Source of the DNA: Phyto melanocephala
Lineage: Eukaryota > Arthropoda > Insecta > Diptera > Rhinophoridae
Reading direction: 5' to 3'
NCBI GenBank assembly: GCA_941918925.1
Contig: OW799233.1
Span: 107,687,833 to 107,751,832, forward strand
DNA length: 64,000 bases
Shown: piece by piece, positions 12,521 to 22,440 of the stretch
Numbering within the stretch: the first letter of the stretch is position 1
Layout of the letters: each line of letters begins with the position of its first letter
Translations under genes and position numbers: made by a program
The notes under the pieces: generated by a model
Database searches by the model: none
What the model saw: only the letters and a program-made list of their open reading frames with translations
What the model was told of the DNA's origin: nothing

Positions 12521-13488
12521 CTGTAATGTATTGCCATAGTTGAATTTGAATATTAATTATATTATTTTCAAAGTAGAAGGTCTCATGCAGATACAAAACA
12601 AATATTATTTTTTAACTAACTCTGTCTACCAAACTGTACCCCTCAGTTTTTGTAATAGTACAAAGTTGAATTATAAAGTGAGTAGTTTAATCAAAAAATT
12701 TAAAAATACTTAAGGTTTCATTGTTAGAATATATTTAATATAAAAAAATTATTACATAAAATTAAACGTTACTTGTCATGTATATATATATTACATGTAA
12801 ATATAAAGAGATTATCTTATAGTTATTACTGTTGATAATAAAACAATACAGTTTATGCTATATTTATATAACACAAAGTTGGTGCTGGGTATCAGAAGTG
12901 CTAAATCAAATATAGTGTTTTTACTTGTTTATTTTAAAACTTTCGAAAATAAAAGGTGAGTGTCCTTTTAGAAATAAGCTTCAGTGTATTTTACTAAATA
13001 AATACTATTTTATTAATACTGAGTCTCTTATATATTTGTCATTCTGTCTATTCTTCAGTATTTAGATTGTTAATAAATTTAATAATATTATTTTTTTGTC
13101 TCCGTTACTTGTCATACTCCTTACTTGCCACTACATTAAATAAAGTGCTATAAATTGTTTTTTAGATATTTAAATTTTCTTAGCAATACAGTAATAACGT
13201 AAAAGCTAAATTAGTGTCTTGTGTCTGTTTATGTATAATTATAAATTTAAAATTTTGTTGCTGTTGAGAGCAGAATTATGAAGAAACAATTTATAAATTT
13301 ATTGAAGCGGAAAGTTGTTCGTTAAGTAAGTAGATATTTAAAAACTCTAGTCAACGAAAACTACTTAGAAAATAAAGATGTATAAAATGTTCAAAACAAA
13401 TTGACACCAACAAATGTTTGTTGGAGTGTGCCATTAATAAGATTGTTAAAAATACTATAACAAGGAAATTCTATAAACAATAAATAAA
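12521..13488. other. AT-rich non-coding DNA
   Basis: No coding potential or inverted-repeat ends were recognised in this stretch. It consists of A/T-rich sequence with short TATA tracts. Confidence 0.5.
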
Positions 13489-14041
13489 GGGTCCGCCATC
13501 TAACGTTTTTTTTTTCAACTAGTGCTTATTTCGTAAATGGTAACACTTAGCTCATGTCTGATTTGACAGATAATTAGTTTCATCCTTCCGCTGAACGAAT
13601 ATGGTTGTGTATACGCTTGAACAACGCTGAGAAATATTGCGACATTACTTTAGCCGATTTTGCCAAAAAAAATCATCTTTTCAGATGAAGCTCATTTTGA
13701 TATTGGCGGGTATGTTAACAGGCAAAATTGTCGCATTTGGGGCACAGAAAACCCGCACGCATACATTGAAAAGCCAAAACACCCAAAACGAGTCACTGTT
13801 TGGTGCGGATTTTGGTCCAGAGGCATAATTGGGCAATTTTTCTTCGAAAATAAGCAAGGAGTGGCCGTTACAGTAAATGGAGATCGTTATCGGGCCATGT
13901 TGAACGAATTTTGCACAATAATTGAAGAGGGGGATATTGGCAACATTTGGTTTCGACAGGACGGCGCTACGTGCCATACAGCCGAAGCAACACTCGATGT
14001 TTTGCGCCCTGTTTCAAACAAAAAAGTTATTTGGCGGACCC
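13489..14041 (+). mobile_element. Internally deleted mariner-like element, copy A
   Basis: Terminal inverted repeats begin GGGTCCGCCA at both ends, and TAAA precedes the left end, as expected for a TA-targeting Tc1/mariner element. At 553 bp it is far shorter than a full mariner (about 1.3 kb). The N-terminal codons (reading MVVYTLEQR before a stop) are joined directly to the catalytic region, and the 3' part of the gene is missing. Copy B at 37575-38058 shares the same overall deletion, so both descend from one deleted, non-autonomous ancestor. The right flank is not a clear TA duplication. Confidence 0.85.
13600..14012 (+). pseudogene. Truncated mariner-type transposase
   Basis: The readable protein begins with a short N-terminal piece containing an in-frame stop. 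After a frameshift caused by an extra A in an A run at 13667-13674, it continues through the catalytic core. Motifs include FSDEAHFDIGGYVN (first catalytic Asp), TVWCGFWSRGIIG and RQDGATCHTAEATLDVLRPV (second catalytic Asp). The third catalytic Asp and everything after it are deleted; the frame runs into the right terminal repeat. A transposase of this kind cuts and pastes the element at TA sites. This copy cannot encode an active enzyme. Confidence 0.85.
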
Positions 14042-14599
14042 TCGATTAATTCTTATTAATGAAAATTAATCAAAGAAGTTTTTCACTGAAAATAAACAGC
14101 ACATAGCATTTTGGTTTGTGTTTTGTTATATACGCAAAATTATATATTTTGAAAATCACTATAAATTGAAAATTTTTACTGGCATAAATCTTAGAGTGTT
14201 TTTAAATTTAACCTAAAACACACTTAAATTAGTAGTAACAATTACAAAATATTATTGGCAGCAATAATGGTAATAACTCTATCAAGTAGAAACAATGTTT
14301 ACAAAGCCATTAAGCAGCAGAAATAAAAACAGTAGCAATTCGTAAAGCATGCCAGTGAAAAGTATAAAAGTATTTCAGAAACTCAAAACAAAATTATTGG
14401 GGAAAATATTGAACGTCTTAGGCGAAGTGTAAATAAAACCGCAACGACATCTACCATCAGGTGCCCTGCCTAGCTGGGAATGGCTTGTACCCCACTACGA
14501 CTTATTTAAAAAAAAAAAATTTTATGATATTTCCATAGTTTGTGAAGTAAATAGAACCTGCATGTTAAAGTTTGCCCAGAAATGAAATCAACACTATTA
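14042..14599. other. Short non-coding spacer
   Basis: Sequence between two mariner-type copies. No feature was recognised apart from ordinary A/T-rich DNA. Confidence 0.4.
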
Positions 14600-15169
14600 A
14601 AAGTCCGATTATGGGTGCTGAAGCTTATTTTAATATGAATTGCCAAGCTGTAGCTTCTGGGGTTCTAAAATTCCAGAAGCCATTCATCAACGTCAATTGC
14701 ACCTCATTAGGTAAATGGTGAGGCAATATATTTAAAAATATCACTAGGCCCCACTTTTGAAAAATGAGCACGGAATTGCTTTAATCGTAAAAGGAGAGCG
14801 CTATCGGTTTATAATAGGTTTTTGTATGTCTTGTTCTTGAAACTAAGCTGAGATGTGTTTTCAGCAGAATGGAGACATTGCCCACATTACCACTAGAGAA
14901 TGGCATTTTTAAGTCAAATTTTCAGAGAACGAATAATTTCAAGAAATTCGAAAATAATTTACCTGCGTGCTTGCCAGATTTGTCAGAACCCAAATATTTT
15001 GTTAGGGGTTATTGGAGTGCGTTTATATTATGTCGACCAACCCAATCGTTAAACTCGAAACCAAAATTTTTTCCAGAAATTCTAGCGCTGCTGGCAGAAA
15101 TTTTGATAAAATGGAAAATGCGATGCTAAAAACGGCGACCATTTCAGTCACATTATTTTTCGTACTTAA
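14600..15169 (+). pseudogene. Decayed mariner-type transposase relic
   Basis: Pieces in different frames line up in the order of a mariner transposase. EAYFNMN corresponds to the first catalytic block, and ENEHGIALIVKGERYRFII to the segment before the second catalytic Asp. FQQNGDIAHITTREW is the QQDGA-x-H block with Asp changed to Asn. SQIFRERIISRNSKI follows, and the C-terminus is GDHFSHIIFRT with a stop at 15167-15169. Several stops and frameshifts separate the pieces. No terminal repeats were recognised. Gene order and the C-terminal block make the family assignment firm despite the decay. Confidence 0.65.
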
Positions 15170-16029
15170 TGCAAAACATTTTAATTTTGTTAATTTTACA
15201 ATCTTAAAAAATAAACAAAAGTATATAAACGAAAAAGGAATTAAAATTTTTAAACCACATGATGGCTTTTGGCTCTCCCTGTGTAAGTTAATAAATTGCA
15301 TCAAATATTCTTAGCAAGTCTTTTTTGGCAGAAACCAAAATTCTCCAGGTTAACGAGCTTCAAATGCCTAATATTATGGTTAATATGAACCATAGATAAT
15401 TTAATCCTTTAATGTAGATTTCAAATTTTTATTTCAAAAATGCAATAATATCTGACCACCAGATCATATGCAAATGATATCTGGAATTGTAATGCCTATC
15501 TAGCAAAGGAAAGGAAAGGGAAACAGTTCCTTAGATTTTATTGTAGATTTATTATTGAAAAACATTAATATTTTAATGTGTCCTTTTCCTTAGATTCTAC
15601 CTCAGTTATAAGCGAATTGTAGAAGTACAGTTTAAAACTTAAAGATGAACATAAATAGATTTAGTTGATTGTTGTCTTGCTCTGCATTACTTGCTAGCCA
15701 TGTCATCATTGGATTTTTTTAACAAGGAGATGGTTAGACTTATAAAATAATGTCAGCTTAAAATAAGAAAGACAAGGGTTTTCTACAGTCGTCTTCACAA
15801 TCCTTTTGGTTAGCATTTGATTTGGTGGCTGATTTTAAGAAAAATTTTCTCATTTTCTCTTTATTTTTTTTTCTTGGTTTTCCTCTTCAGTAATAAAATA
15901 TTTTCAATTTGATTAATATTGTGTGTGCGTGTTTTCTTTAATTAGTTTTTTAAGGCAAACTTGTTTAATAATATTTTTTATATATTTTTAAAAATAAATA
16001 TTTTTTATCTGGTAGCGATGCCTCCTTAA
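15170..16029. other. Non-coding DNA
   Basis: No coding motif or terminal repeat was recognised. The right limit is the TTAA target site of the piggyBac-like element that starts at 16030. Confidence 0.4.
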
Positions 16030-16202
16030 CCCTGCTGGTAGGTTTGAACCATTTTTTTTTCTTTTTGCTTTAACTTTAACAACCATTCAAGATATCAACA
16101 TAAAACTTTAGCTCACGTAATATTTTGTTATTGTATTGTTTCTAACAAATTTTCAATTATCTATGATAAGTAAAAAATTAAAAAAATAAAAAGTTACGAA
16201 TC

Positions 16203-16640
16203 TTAGGTTTGGGACCATTTTGGTCCACCCATATTTATTGTTTTATTCTTATCAAAAAATTTACAGAAATGGTGGATAAATCGTTTACAATTCTCAGTAC
16301 AGGATGAGCAAATTATTTTTTGTTGTAGTTTGCAAATAAATTTACTGCACATGATGCCATTATTATCACATTTGGATCTACAGCAGCCGCAGATACCACG
16401 TTTTATCGTAGATGAGATTTTCGTTACACCACCTTTAGATGCTACACAATTAGAAGTTGATGTTCTAATTTCAGTCTGAAGCTCTGCAGATGATTTGTTT
16501 TTAGGTAAGTGGGATCGTTTTATCATGTGTTCTTGAGTCAAGGATAAATTCAGCTGGCGTAAAAATTCTGGTCTCCTACGATTTAGATCAATTGGTGCCA
16601 ACGAAACATCGATTTCTGAAAGTAATATAAATGCATTCAT
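16203..16640 (-). pseudogene. piggyBac transposase C-terminal fragment
   Basis: An open frame of up to 145 codons encodes the end of a piggyBac-type DDE transposase. RRPEFLRQLNLSL matches the conserved segment before the C-terminal tail. The tail is cysteine-rich (CGCCRSKC, then IMC, IICSSC and ENC), as in the C-terminal zinc-binding domain that helps piggyBac transposases bind their ends (family knowledge). The final codons, GGPKWSQT then stop, are written by the subterminal inverted block, which recurs in non-coding form at the other end. The catalytic Asp residues are not present in this fragment. Confidence 0.75.
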
Positions 16641-16674
16641 CCATACTTGTTTGTATTTTCAACTGTTATTTTTT

Positions 16675-16962
16675 CTAACATTGGCGGAAAAAATAACAAA
16701 AAACATCGTGGCATTTGGATACGGCAAATCGAATTGGCCCTGGTTGTATGGAAATGACTAAAGCTAAAGTTCCAACACGGCGGTCTAAAGGAGCTGCGCT
16801 CCATTGCATTTTATTTTAAGCAATATACAGTAAATCTATATCAGTGACTTCTGCAGCATATTCTTCGTTTTCTGACTCAGAATTATTTTTCAGAGTGCTT
16901 TCACATCTAAAATTTTTATCCCAAATATCGCCGATTTTCCATTTTTTTATCAAAGCAGACAT
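16675..16962 (-). pseudogene. piggyBac transposase N-terminal fragment
   Basis: The frame begins MSALIKKWKIGDIWDKNF, runs through an acidic stretch (SESENEEY) typical of piggyBac N-termini, and hits an in-frame stop after about 48 codons. The same frame then continues with QWSAAPLDRR and QPGPIRFAVSK, as expected just before the first catalytic region. It ends at a stop at 16675. The C-terminal fragment lies in another frame 35 bp further on, so this copy carries a nonsense change, a frameshift and a large internal deletion. Confidence 0.6.
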
Positions 16963-17298
16963 ATCAAACACTGAACACAAACTAAAATAAAACTAATATG
17001 TACTAGTTATATGGCGAGATCGATTAGAAAAACACAGAAATAATGTAAACTCATTATGAAGCGGCAAATCGTCATCATAGCAAAGCAATAGAATTTGGGG
17101 GAATCACAAAAATATATCAGAATGTTAAATAAAATTATTATTACAGTATGTCATCTAGTGGTCAAAGTTTGACCGTTATTATATTTAAATAGTCAAAAGT
17201 CGCGTTTATGTGCATTTATTATATAAAAAAATGATATGGACCAAAATGGTCCTATACCTAAGATTTGTAAGTTCTTTTTTACCTGCCAGCAGGGTTAA

Positions 17299-17584
17299 AT
17301 TAAGTAGCACTTAACTTTATTAAACGAAATTTAAAAAAAATAGAACATTTTATCTTATGTTCGCTAGACATGAAGCAACGTTTGTAGAAATCTACTCAAT
17401 GTTTTTAACATCGCCGAAAGCATCAATTCGTCATCGTTCTCAATAATTTCAAATTTCAAAAAGAACCAGGCATCAAATTTTGGCAAAGGACTTCTACCTT
17501 CATAAATCACTAAACCACGGAAAATACCGGGAATTTATTCGTAGCAAAGTGAAGCCAATGGTAGTTTTTCGAAAAAGAAATCTT
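17299..17584. other. Non-coding spacer
   Basis: Short A/T-rich stretch between piggyBac-like element 1 and the next mariner relic. Nothing recognised. Confidence 0.4.
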
Positions 17585-18200
17585 AATCTCCTACGAAGCT
17601 CATTCCCATCTGAATGAATTATTAAATACATAAAATTGTCAAATTTGTAGCTTAAAGAATCCTCGTGAAATCAATGAGACACAAATGCACTTACAAAAAA
17701 CAGCTGGTATAAATTTTAATCAGAAGGGATGATTATGCCTTACTTTTTGAAGTTGAGCCTGAAAATTGAGTGCCTGTGTATGGCATTTGTTACAGAAACT
17801 TGATGTCATAGTTATTGTGACCTTAACTGTAAGTTATAAATCTGCATGATATGTGGTTTTAGCAAGACGGCGCCACCTATCAAATCACACATAAAGTAAT
17901 TCATTTATTGCAGTAACGAATTTCGCAGCGAATTTCTCAATTAATGTCAACTAGTAACCAATATCATGCAATTAAGCGCTGTACAATCTTTTCTTTGGAA
18001 CTTTTTGAATCTTCAAGTCTATGGAAATAAACCAAAAACCATTTCTGGGTCAAATGCGATACTCACCGCGTTAGCGGTGAGATACAACCACATCTCTGTA
18101 AAAAAAAGTCTTAGAAATTTTCTAATAAGAATAGTGGCCAGTGATCAGTGTCGTTAAAGCCATTTGGCAGATATTTTAGTTCATACTTAATTGGACCATT
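17585..18200 (+). pseudogene. Decayed mariner-type transposase relic
   Basis: ISYEAHSHLNELLN corresponds to the first catalytic block (Ser-Asp-Glu changed to Ser-Tyr-Glu). It is followed by NCQICSLKNPREINETQMH, the usual N-x-ENPR-x-I-x-E segment. DMWFQQDGATYQITHKVI keeps the second catalytic Asp, and ISQRISQL follows it. Later pieces resemble the C-terminal segments in changing frames. The relic carries stops and frameshifts and has no visible terminal repeats. It is a different, equally old insertion from the relic at 14600. Confidence 0.65.
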
Positions 18201-19259
18201 TATTCTTTATAATTCAATGAAAAATATCAGGACTATATCAAAAACTAGGTGTTTTATTTTAAAATGAAAGTGTGCATTGTTACTAAGACACACTTCACTT
18301 CTAAATTCGAATTTGCCCTCTATAGCGGGAGTTTATAAACTTGCTTTTTGACAAGAAAAATATTTACTTTGGAGCACTGCCATCCTAGCAACAATTTTAT
18401 ATTTTCGACTTTTCTGATCGAAACTATTGATTTGTTTTTAATAGAAACACTTTACGAGAATATTGTTGAGCAACATTTTTTTGGTTTCTTGTCATGTTTT
18501 AAATATTTTACCAGTTACAAGCAGTCAGCATATTTGCTGATCGTAAAGCACTTGTGTTAATCCGTGATAATTTTATTTCTTATCCAACCAAGGATTTTAA
18601 GTATCTAAATTGTTTACATTGCTTTGACTACCATAAATAATTTAACCTTTAAAAATTTTACCATTCTGCCAAACAAGAAATAGACAGTTCTTTTTTTTGT
18701 TTGTGATAAATATATAGAGAATTTTGTTTTACATCATTTCATCCAGATGCTTCGTCTGCAGATGGGCGTTCAATAATAAAACTAATAAAACTTAATAAAA
18801 AAGTATTGCCCAAAAATGCCGCTTTGAAGTTCTGGAACTATTTTTTTTTTAAATTTCACTATTATATATTATTATATTATTTGAAAACATTATCTTGTAG
18901 ACTTTTTGGAAGTTGGAATAAATTAAATTTTTTATACACATAATAAATATTTTGATTCAACTTACGACTCCTAATAACGTCCATATATTTGTAATAATAA
19001 GAAATGCAACCTGCATTAATATATGCAATTAATTTAAGGGCTTTTATTTGACCTAGTAAGTTGTATGTGATTTGTTTGTTAGGAAATAAGTTAATATGCA
19101 CACAAAGAAAACAGTAATTTTGAAACCTTTTTAAAGCATTATTCTAACTAGAGTTCCATATGGCGCCTTCATCTTGTAATGAGTTAAGAAAAAAAACAGC
19201 ATTGCTTTTGCTGGTATATTTTTGGTGTTAAAAATTTTTACCAACTCAGGTTTTCTATA
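18201..19259. other. AT-rich non-coding DNA
   Basis: No coding motif, inverted-repeat end or long repeat was recognised here. Confidence 0.4.
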
Positions 19260-19263
19260 TTAA

Positions 19264-20530
19264 CCCTTCGATGTTCTATAACCACTAAATGCACCACATG
19301 GTCTGGCCAGACCATGATTGAAAAAGCCAACCACATAAGTAAGCTAAACGAAATTTTGTACTTATTTTGTTTTTATTTAAAATAAGTCAGGTTTTGTTTT
19401 TTTGCCATGTTAAAAGTACATAGCTATGTTGAAGTTACCGCAACAAAAACGAGTTTTTCTCTGAATTTTGGTTGTAGTTTTGCACATAACGTAAAATAGA
19501 CGGTTATTAGCTGTAGTAAATGAGAATTTTATAAATGATACGATTGCAGGTTGTAATTTTAACTTTTTATCAATTTTACCTTTTAAGGGATAATTTCATC
19601 TGGCATCATATATCCACGGAATTTTTTTTATGAACTTGGCGGGTGTTTACGTTGTCGAAATGAATAAATCGTAGCAAAAGTAAAAAACGTTCTGCTGACA
19701 TTGTGACCTTGTATGTTATGGTGATAAGGCGCCATAGTTTCTTGATAGGTTTGTTGCACATACAAAAACACCAGCAAAAAGAAACAATCCAAAGAAGGCA
19801 TTTATTTCATTTTAATATGTGAGCTCCCACTCTCCGAGTTTTTGTTTTTTTGGGTTTTTGATTGGCTCAGATACACTTCCTGTGCTTTGCGTTTTGTTTA
19901 CCGCATAATTATCTTAACCATGTCTGGTTGAAAAAAATTTCCTTAACAATTTGTAGAGGGTTTGGTAGAAACTTTCGATGTGGTCCACTTTTCATAGCAA
20001 CAGCCAATTTTTCCTACTTTGCTGGAAAATGTGTCAATACTGTCAGCATCAATTTGTTGAATATCACCATCAACAAAAATGCTTATGATATTGATAGTCA
20101 TTCGCAACTTTTACACTTTTTCTTTTACGTTGAGAGGGAGAGGAATAGTGTACAAACTTTTTATGCCATACTCGCAAAGATTTTCATTTAAATGTTTGCA
20201 AACAAAAACAATGCAACACCAAAAACACCTCTTTAGAGAAAAAAATACTTTTAAAAAACTAGCAAAGTAAACTTTGTCAGTTAAAAAGCAATTATTAAAA
20301 AAAGTAGCCTGTGGTCCAGTCAGACCATGAGGTGCATTTAGCGAACTTTTTATTTTGGGAGGTTATTTGTAATCTAAATATAATTAAAATTAAATTAAAT
20401 TTGTTTTATTCGATTCAGTACAACTTACTTGTAGAATTCATATCCTTCGTTTTTTAAAAATTTTGCTACATAAGATACTGCATATGAAAGCCAAATATGG
20501 TCTGGCCAGACCATGTAGGATATCTAAGGG
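19264..20530 (-). mobile_element. piggyBac-like element 2 with palindromic subterminal repeats
   Basis: TTAA flanks both ends (19260-19263 and 20531-20534). The ends are imperfect inverted repeats starting CCCTTMGATRT. A perfect 20-bp palindrome, CATGGTCTGGCCAGACCATG, lies at 19297-19316. An 18-bp form lies at 20497-20514 and an imperfect third copy at about 20312-20329. The block CTAAATGCACC next to the first copy recurs inverted at 20331-20341. Transposase remnants are on the minus strand. The element is 1,267 bp, so it is internally deleted and non-autonomous. Confidence 0.8.
19560..20110 (-). pseudogene. Decayed piggyBac transposase
   Basis: Minus-strand pieces in alternating frames include KCLLWIVSFCWCFCMCNKPI, KKLW, TMSAERFLLLLRF and IHFDNVNTR. 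This order matches the piggyBac segment in which a small hydrophobic stretch leads to R-A-x-M-S-x-x-R-F and then R-F-D. Further upstream, an acidic stretch with DADSIDTF fits the N-terminal region. Stops and frameshifts are frequent, and no clear open reading frame remains. The plus-strand open frame at 19862-20191 is judged to be a chance frame. Confidence 0.5.
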
Positions 20531-20859
20531 TTAAAACAAATACTCAGCTAAAAAATATTTAAATTTAAAAAAAATCTGTCATTTTCTGACGAATTAAATC
20601 ATATTATAGCCATTTACATATTTCATGTGAAATTTTCTAATCTCAATGATATATTATACAAATTTAAAAAACTTAAATCATCTAAAGCTTTTAATGCCAT
20701 GCAACTCCCCAAACAATAATTTTTGAGATTTTGTAACACAATCAACAAATATGACTTATTGCTTTTGTTACAAATAAAAACGAACACATATAAAAAATCT
20801 AAAAGCACATTTAAATTTCTGTATATTTTTATTTATTTGTTTAATACTTTTGCTTGTAG

Positions 20860-20993
20860 AATTTCCTGACAAACGGCCACAACTATACACAGAACATACA
20901 CGCTATGAACCGGGTGATGTATTGCGTGCCAACTGTAGTACACCACCATCCAGACCCAGGGCAGAATTAAGATTTACCATAAATAACATACCG
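20860..20993 (+). CDS. Internal exon of a Beaten-path (Beat) family gene, Ig domain
   Basis: This is the only host coding exon I can support. It is preceded by a pyrimidine-rich tract ending TTGCTTGTAG and followed by the consensus donor GTAAGT. The exon starts with two bases of a split codon, then 44 complete codons, and ends on a codon boundary. The peptide contains TRYEPGDVLRANCSTPPSRP, then RAELRFTINNIP. In the Beat family of secreted or membrane-anchored Ig proteins, which act in motor-axon guidance and partner with Side receptors, the Y-x-x-G-D-x-L-x-x-N-C pattern marks the first cysteine of an Ig domain. The partner cysteine should be in the next exon, which was not found. The paralogue cannot be assigned with certainty. 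A 74-codon frame spans the exon only because the flanking intron is open. Confidence 0.85.
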
Positions 20994-21780
20994 GTAAGTA
21001 ATAAAAGCATAGTTAGAAAAAATTACAAAAATTACAAAAAAATTAATGTCATACACACACATGTAAATACTGAATAAAATCCATGAAAAAGAAAATAAAA
21101 AATACTCAAACATTTAAAACGATATCAAAAGGATGCAAAGATTCATTGAAGTGTTGAAAAATTTTAAATTATGATTATGTATGTGTGTGTGTGCATTTGT
21201 GGGTGTGTGTGTAGGTGTGTGCATGATAATCTTCATATATAAAAGAACACGCACCCAAATATTACAACATATGTACATATGTAAGTATGACTGTGTTTAT
21301 GTGGGTATGTTTGAATGTATGTGTTTTACTGTGTTTAGGAATTTTTGTATATTTTACAAAATTACAAACCATAAATTTTACGGTCTCAAAATTGTTATTA
21401 ATTGTTAATTAACGATAGAGAAAATATGATTAATAGCTAAATAACACGTCATACAGTCATATAATTTATGAATGCCAACAAAGGAAAATTGATGTTTGAA
21501 TACGAACCAACACATATATACACACACACAAAAATTAAGGCGTATAGTATTTAAACAAATGCAATGACATTAGAACTTGGAAGTGTATGTGAGTTTAAAA
21601 TAAATGGTTCGGAATAAAAGGAATTTCCTTACCCCATTAATTAAAGGCATTTATGTATTTAAAATGAGAGCTTAAAGTTTTGAATATTAGGTTTTCGTAT
21701 CACATATATGCATGTATACATACAATGGGGAAAAAACATCAACGTTTAATGTTGACTTATAAGGATTTAACCTGCAGCAG
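20994..21780 (+). other. Start of downstream Beat intron with microsatellites
   Basis: Follows the exon donor site. It holds a GT-rich microsatellite around 21180-21228, TATG and CACA tracts and no further exon that I could recognise. Open frames here translate the GT repeat and are spurious. Confidence 0.6.
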
Positions 21781-22438
21781 TTTCGTTCGTGTTGTCTGCT
21801 CTGCAATATTATAAAGATTTAGAGAATTTTTTTTGGGTTGAGGTCGGAAAATGCATTACTGCATATTCGTTGGATCGTCATTCAGCGTGTTATGTCGGGT
21901 TTAGTTCTGCGCTACCAACTAGAAGCCCTCCTTGTCACCTTCGGGAGCTATATCCCACTCGGCACCGCTTAAACAGTACCACGAGGTGGTTTTGCCTGGC
22001 AGTCATTAAACCGTCACCGAATCGTAGCTTGCGTTCCAGCCCCCAGTTGCTCTCGCCACAGACAGACGGAAATAATTCATCGAGTTTTAACCTCATCTAG
22101 ATCCTTTTTCTTTCACTTAATATACCTTCGTAGTAATATGATATGGCACTCCAGTTTTCTCATCCTTAAACATATTATCCACTAGATTTTCTACAGTTAT
22201 ATCTATTTTATATATATTTTCTTACTTCTGAGATTTTTCTAGCTCGTCTGCCATTTTTGAAAACTTATATCCCACTCTATTTTGCCATAAAGATCTGAAT
22301 GAGCTCCTCTGCCTCTAGATCAATTGGTATCGTCTCAGCTATGACTACAACTGCCTCTACGGTATGTTAAGTGCAGAGTACTCTTAAAGCTGCTGTTCTT
22401 TGAGCTCTTATTAGTTCACGTGATCTGTGATTAACATT
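21781..22438 (-). mobile_element. LINE fragment, 3' part, interrupted upstream
   Basis: This block is less AT-rich than its surroundings. Its minus strand carries a reverse-transcriptase-downstream coding remnant (22299-22438) followed by a GC-richer stretch at about 21790-22090 that looks like a LINE 3' untranslated region. The Harbinger-type element at 22441-23853 interrupts it; 23855-24000 is probably its continuation. No target duplication or clear poly-A end was established. Confidence 0.45.
22299..22438 (-). pseudogene. LINE reverse-transcriptase C-terminal remnant
   Basis: In one minus-strand frame I read NVNHRSRELIRAQRTAALRV, then, after an in-frame stop, HTVEAVVVIAETIPIDLEAE. This matches the segment R-x-Q-R-x-x-A-L-R-V-x-x-x-Y-R-T-V-x-E-A-x-x-V-x-A-x-x-x-P-I-D-L found after the reverse transcriptase in insect non-LTR elements of the R1/I type (recalled family pattern). 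The stop, in place of the expected Tyr-Arg, shows the copy is dead. The clade cannot be fixed from so little sequence. Confidence 0.55.
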
Positions 22439-22440
22439 CT

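Larger units (their letters stand above)
16030..17294 (-). mobile_element. piggyBac-like element 1, internally deleted
   Basis: The element is flanked by TTAA on both sides (16026-16029 and 17295-17298), the piggyBac target. Its ends are inverted repeats starting CCCTGCTGGYAGGT. It is 1,265 bp, about half of a full piggyBac. Separate minus-strand pieces encode the N-terminus and the cysteine-rich C-terminus of a transposase, with the catalytic middle absent. A second, subterminal inverted block (AATCTTAGGT, then GGACCATTTTGGTCC) lies at 16199-16227 and 17237-17265. Confidence 0.85.

Noticed and set aside
19862..20191. 109-codon plus-strand frame inside piggyBac 2
   Set aside because: The minus strand shows piggyBac motifs across the same region, so this frame is incidental.
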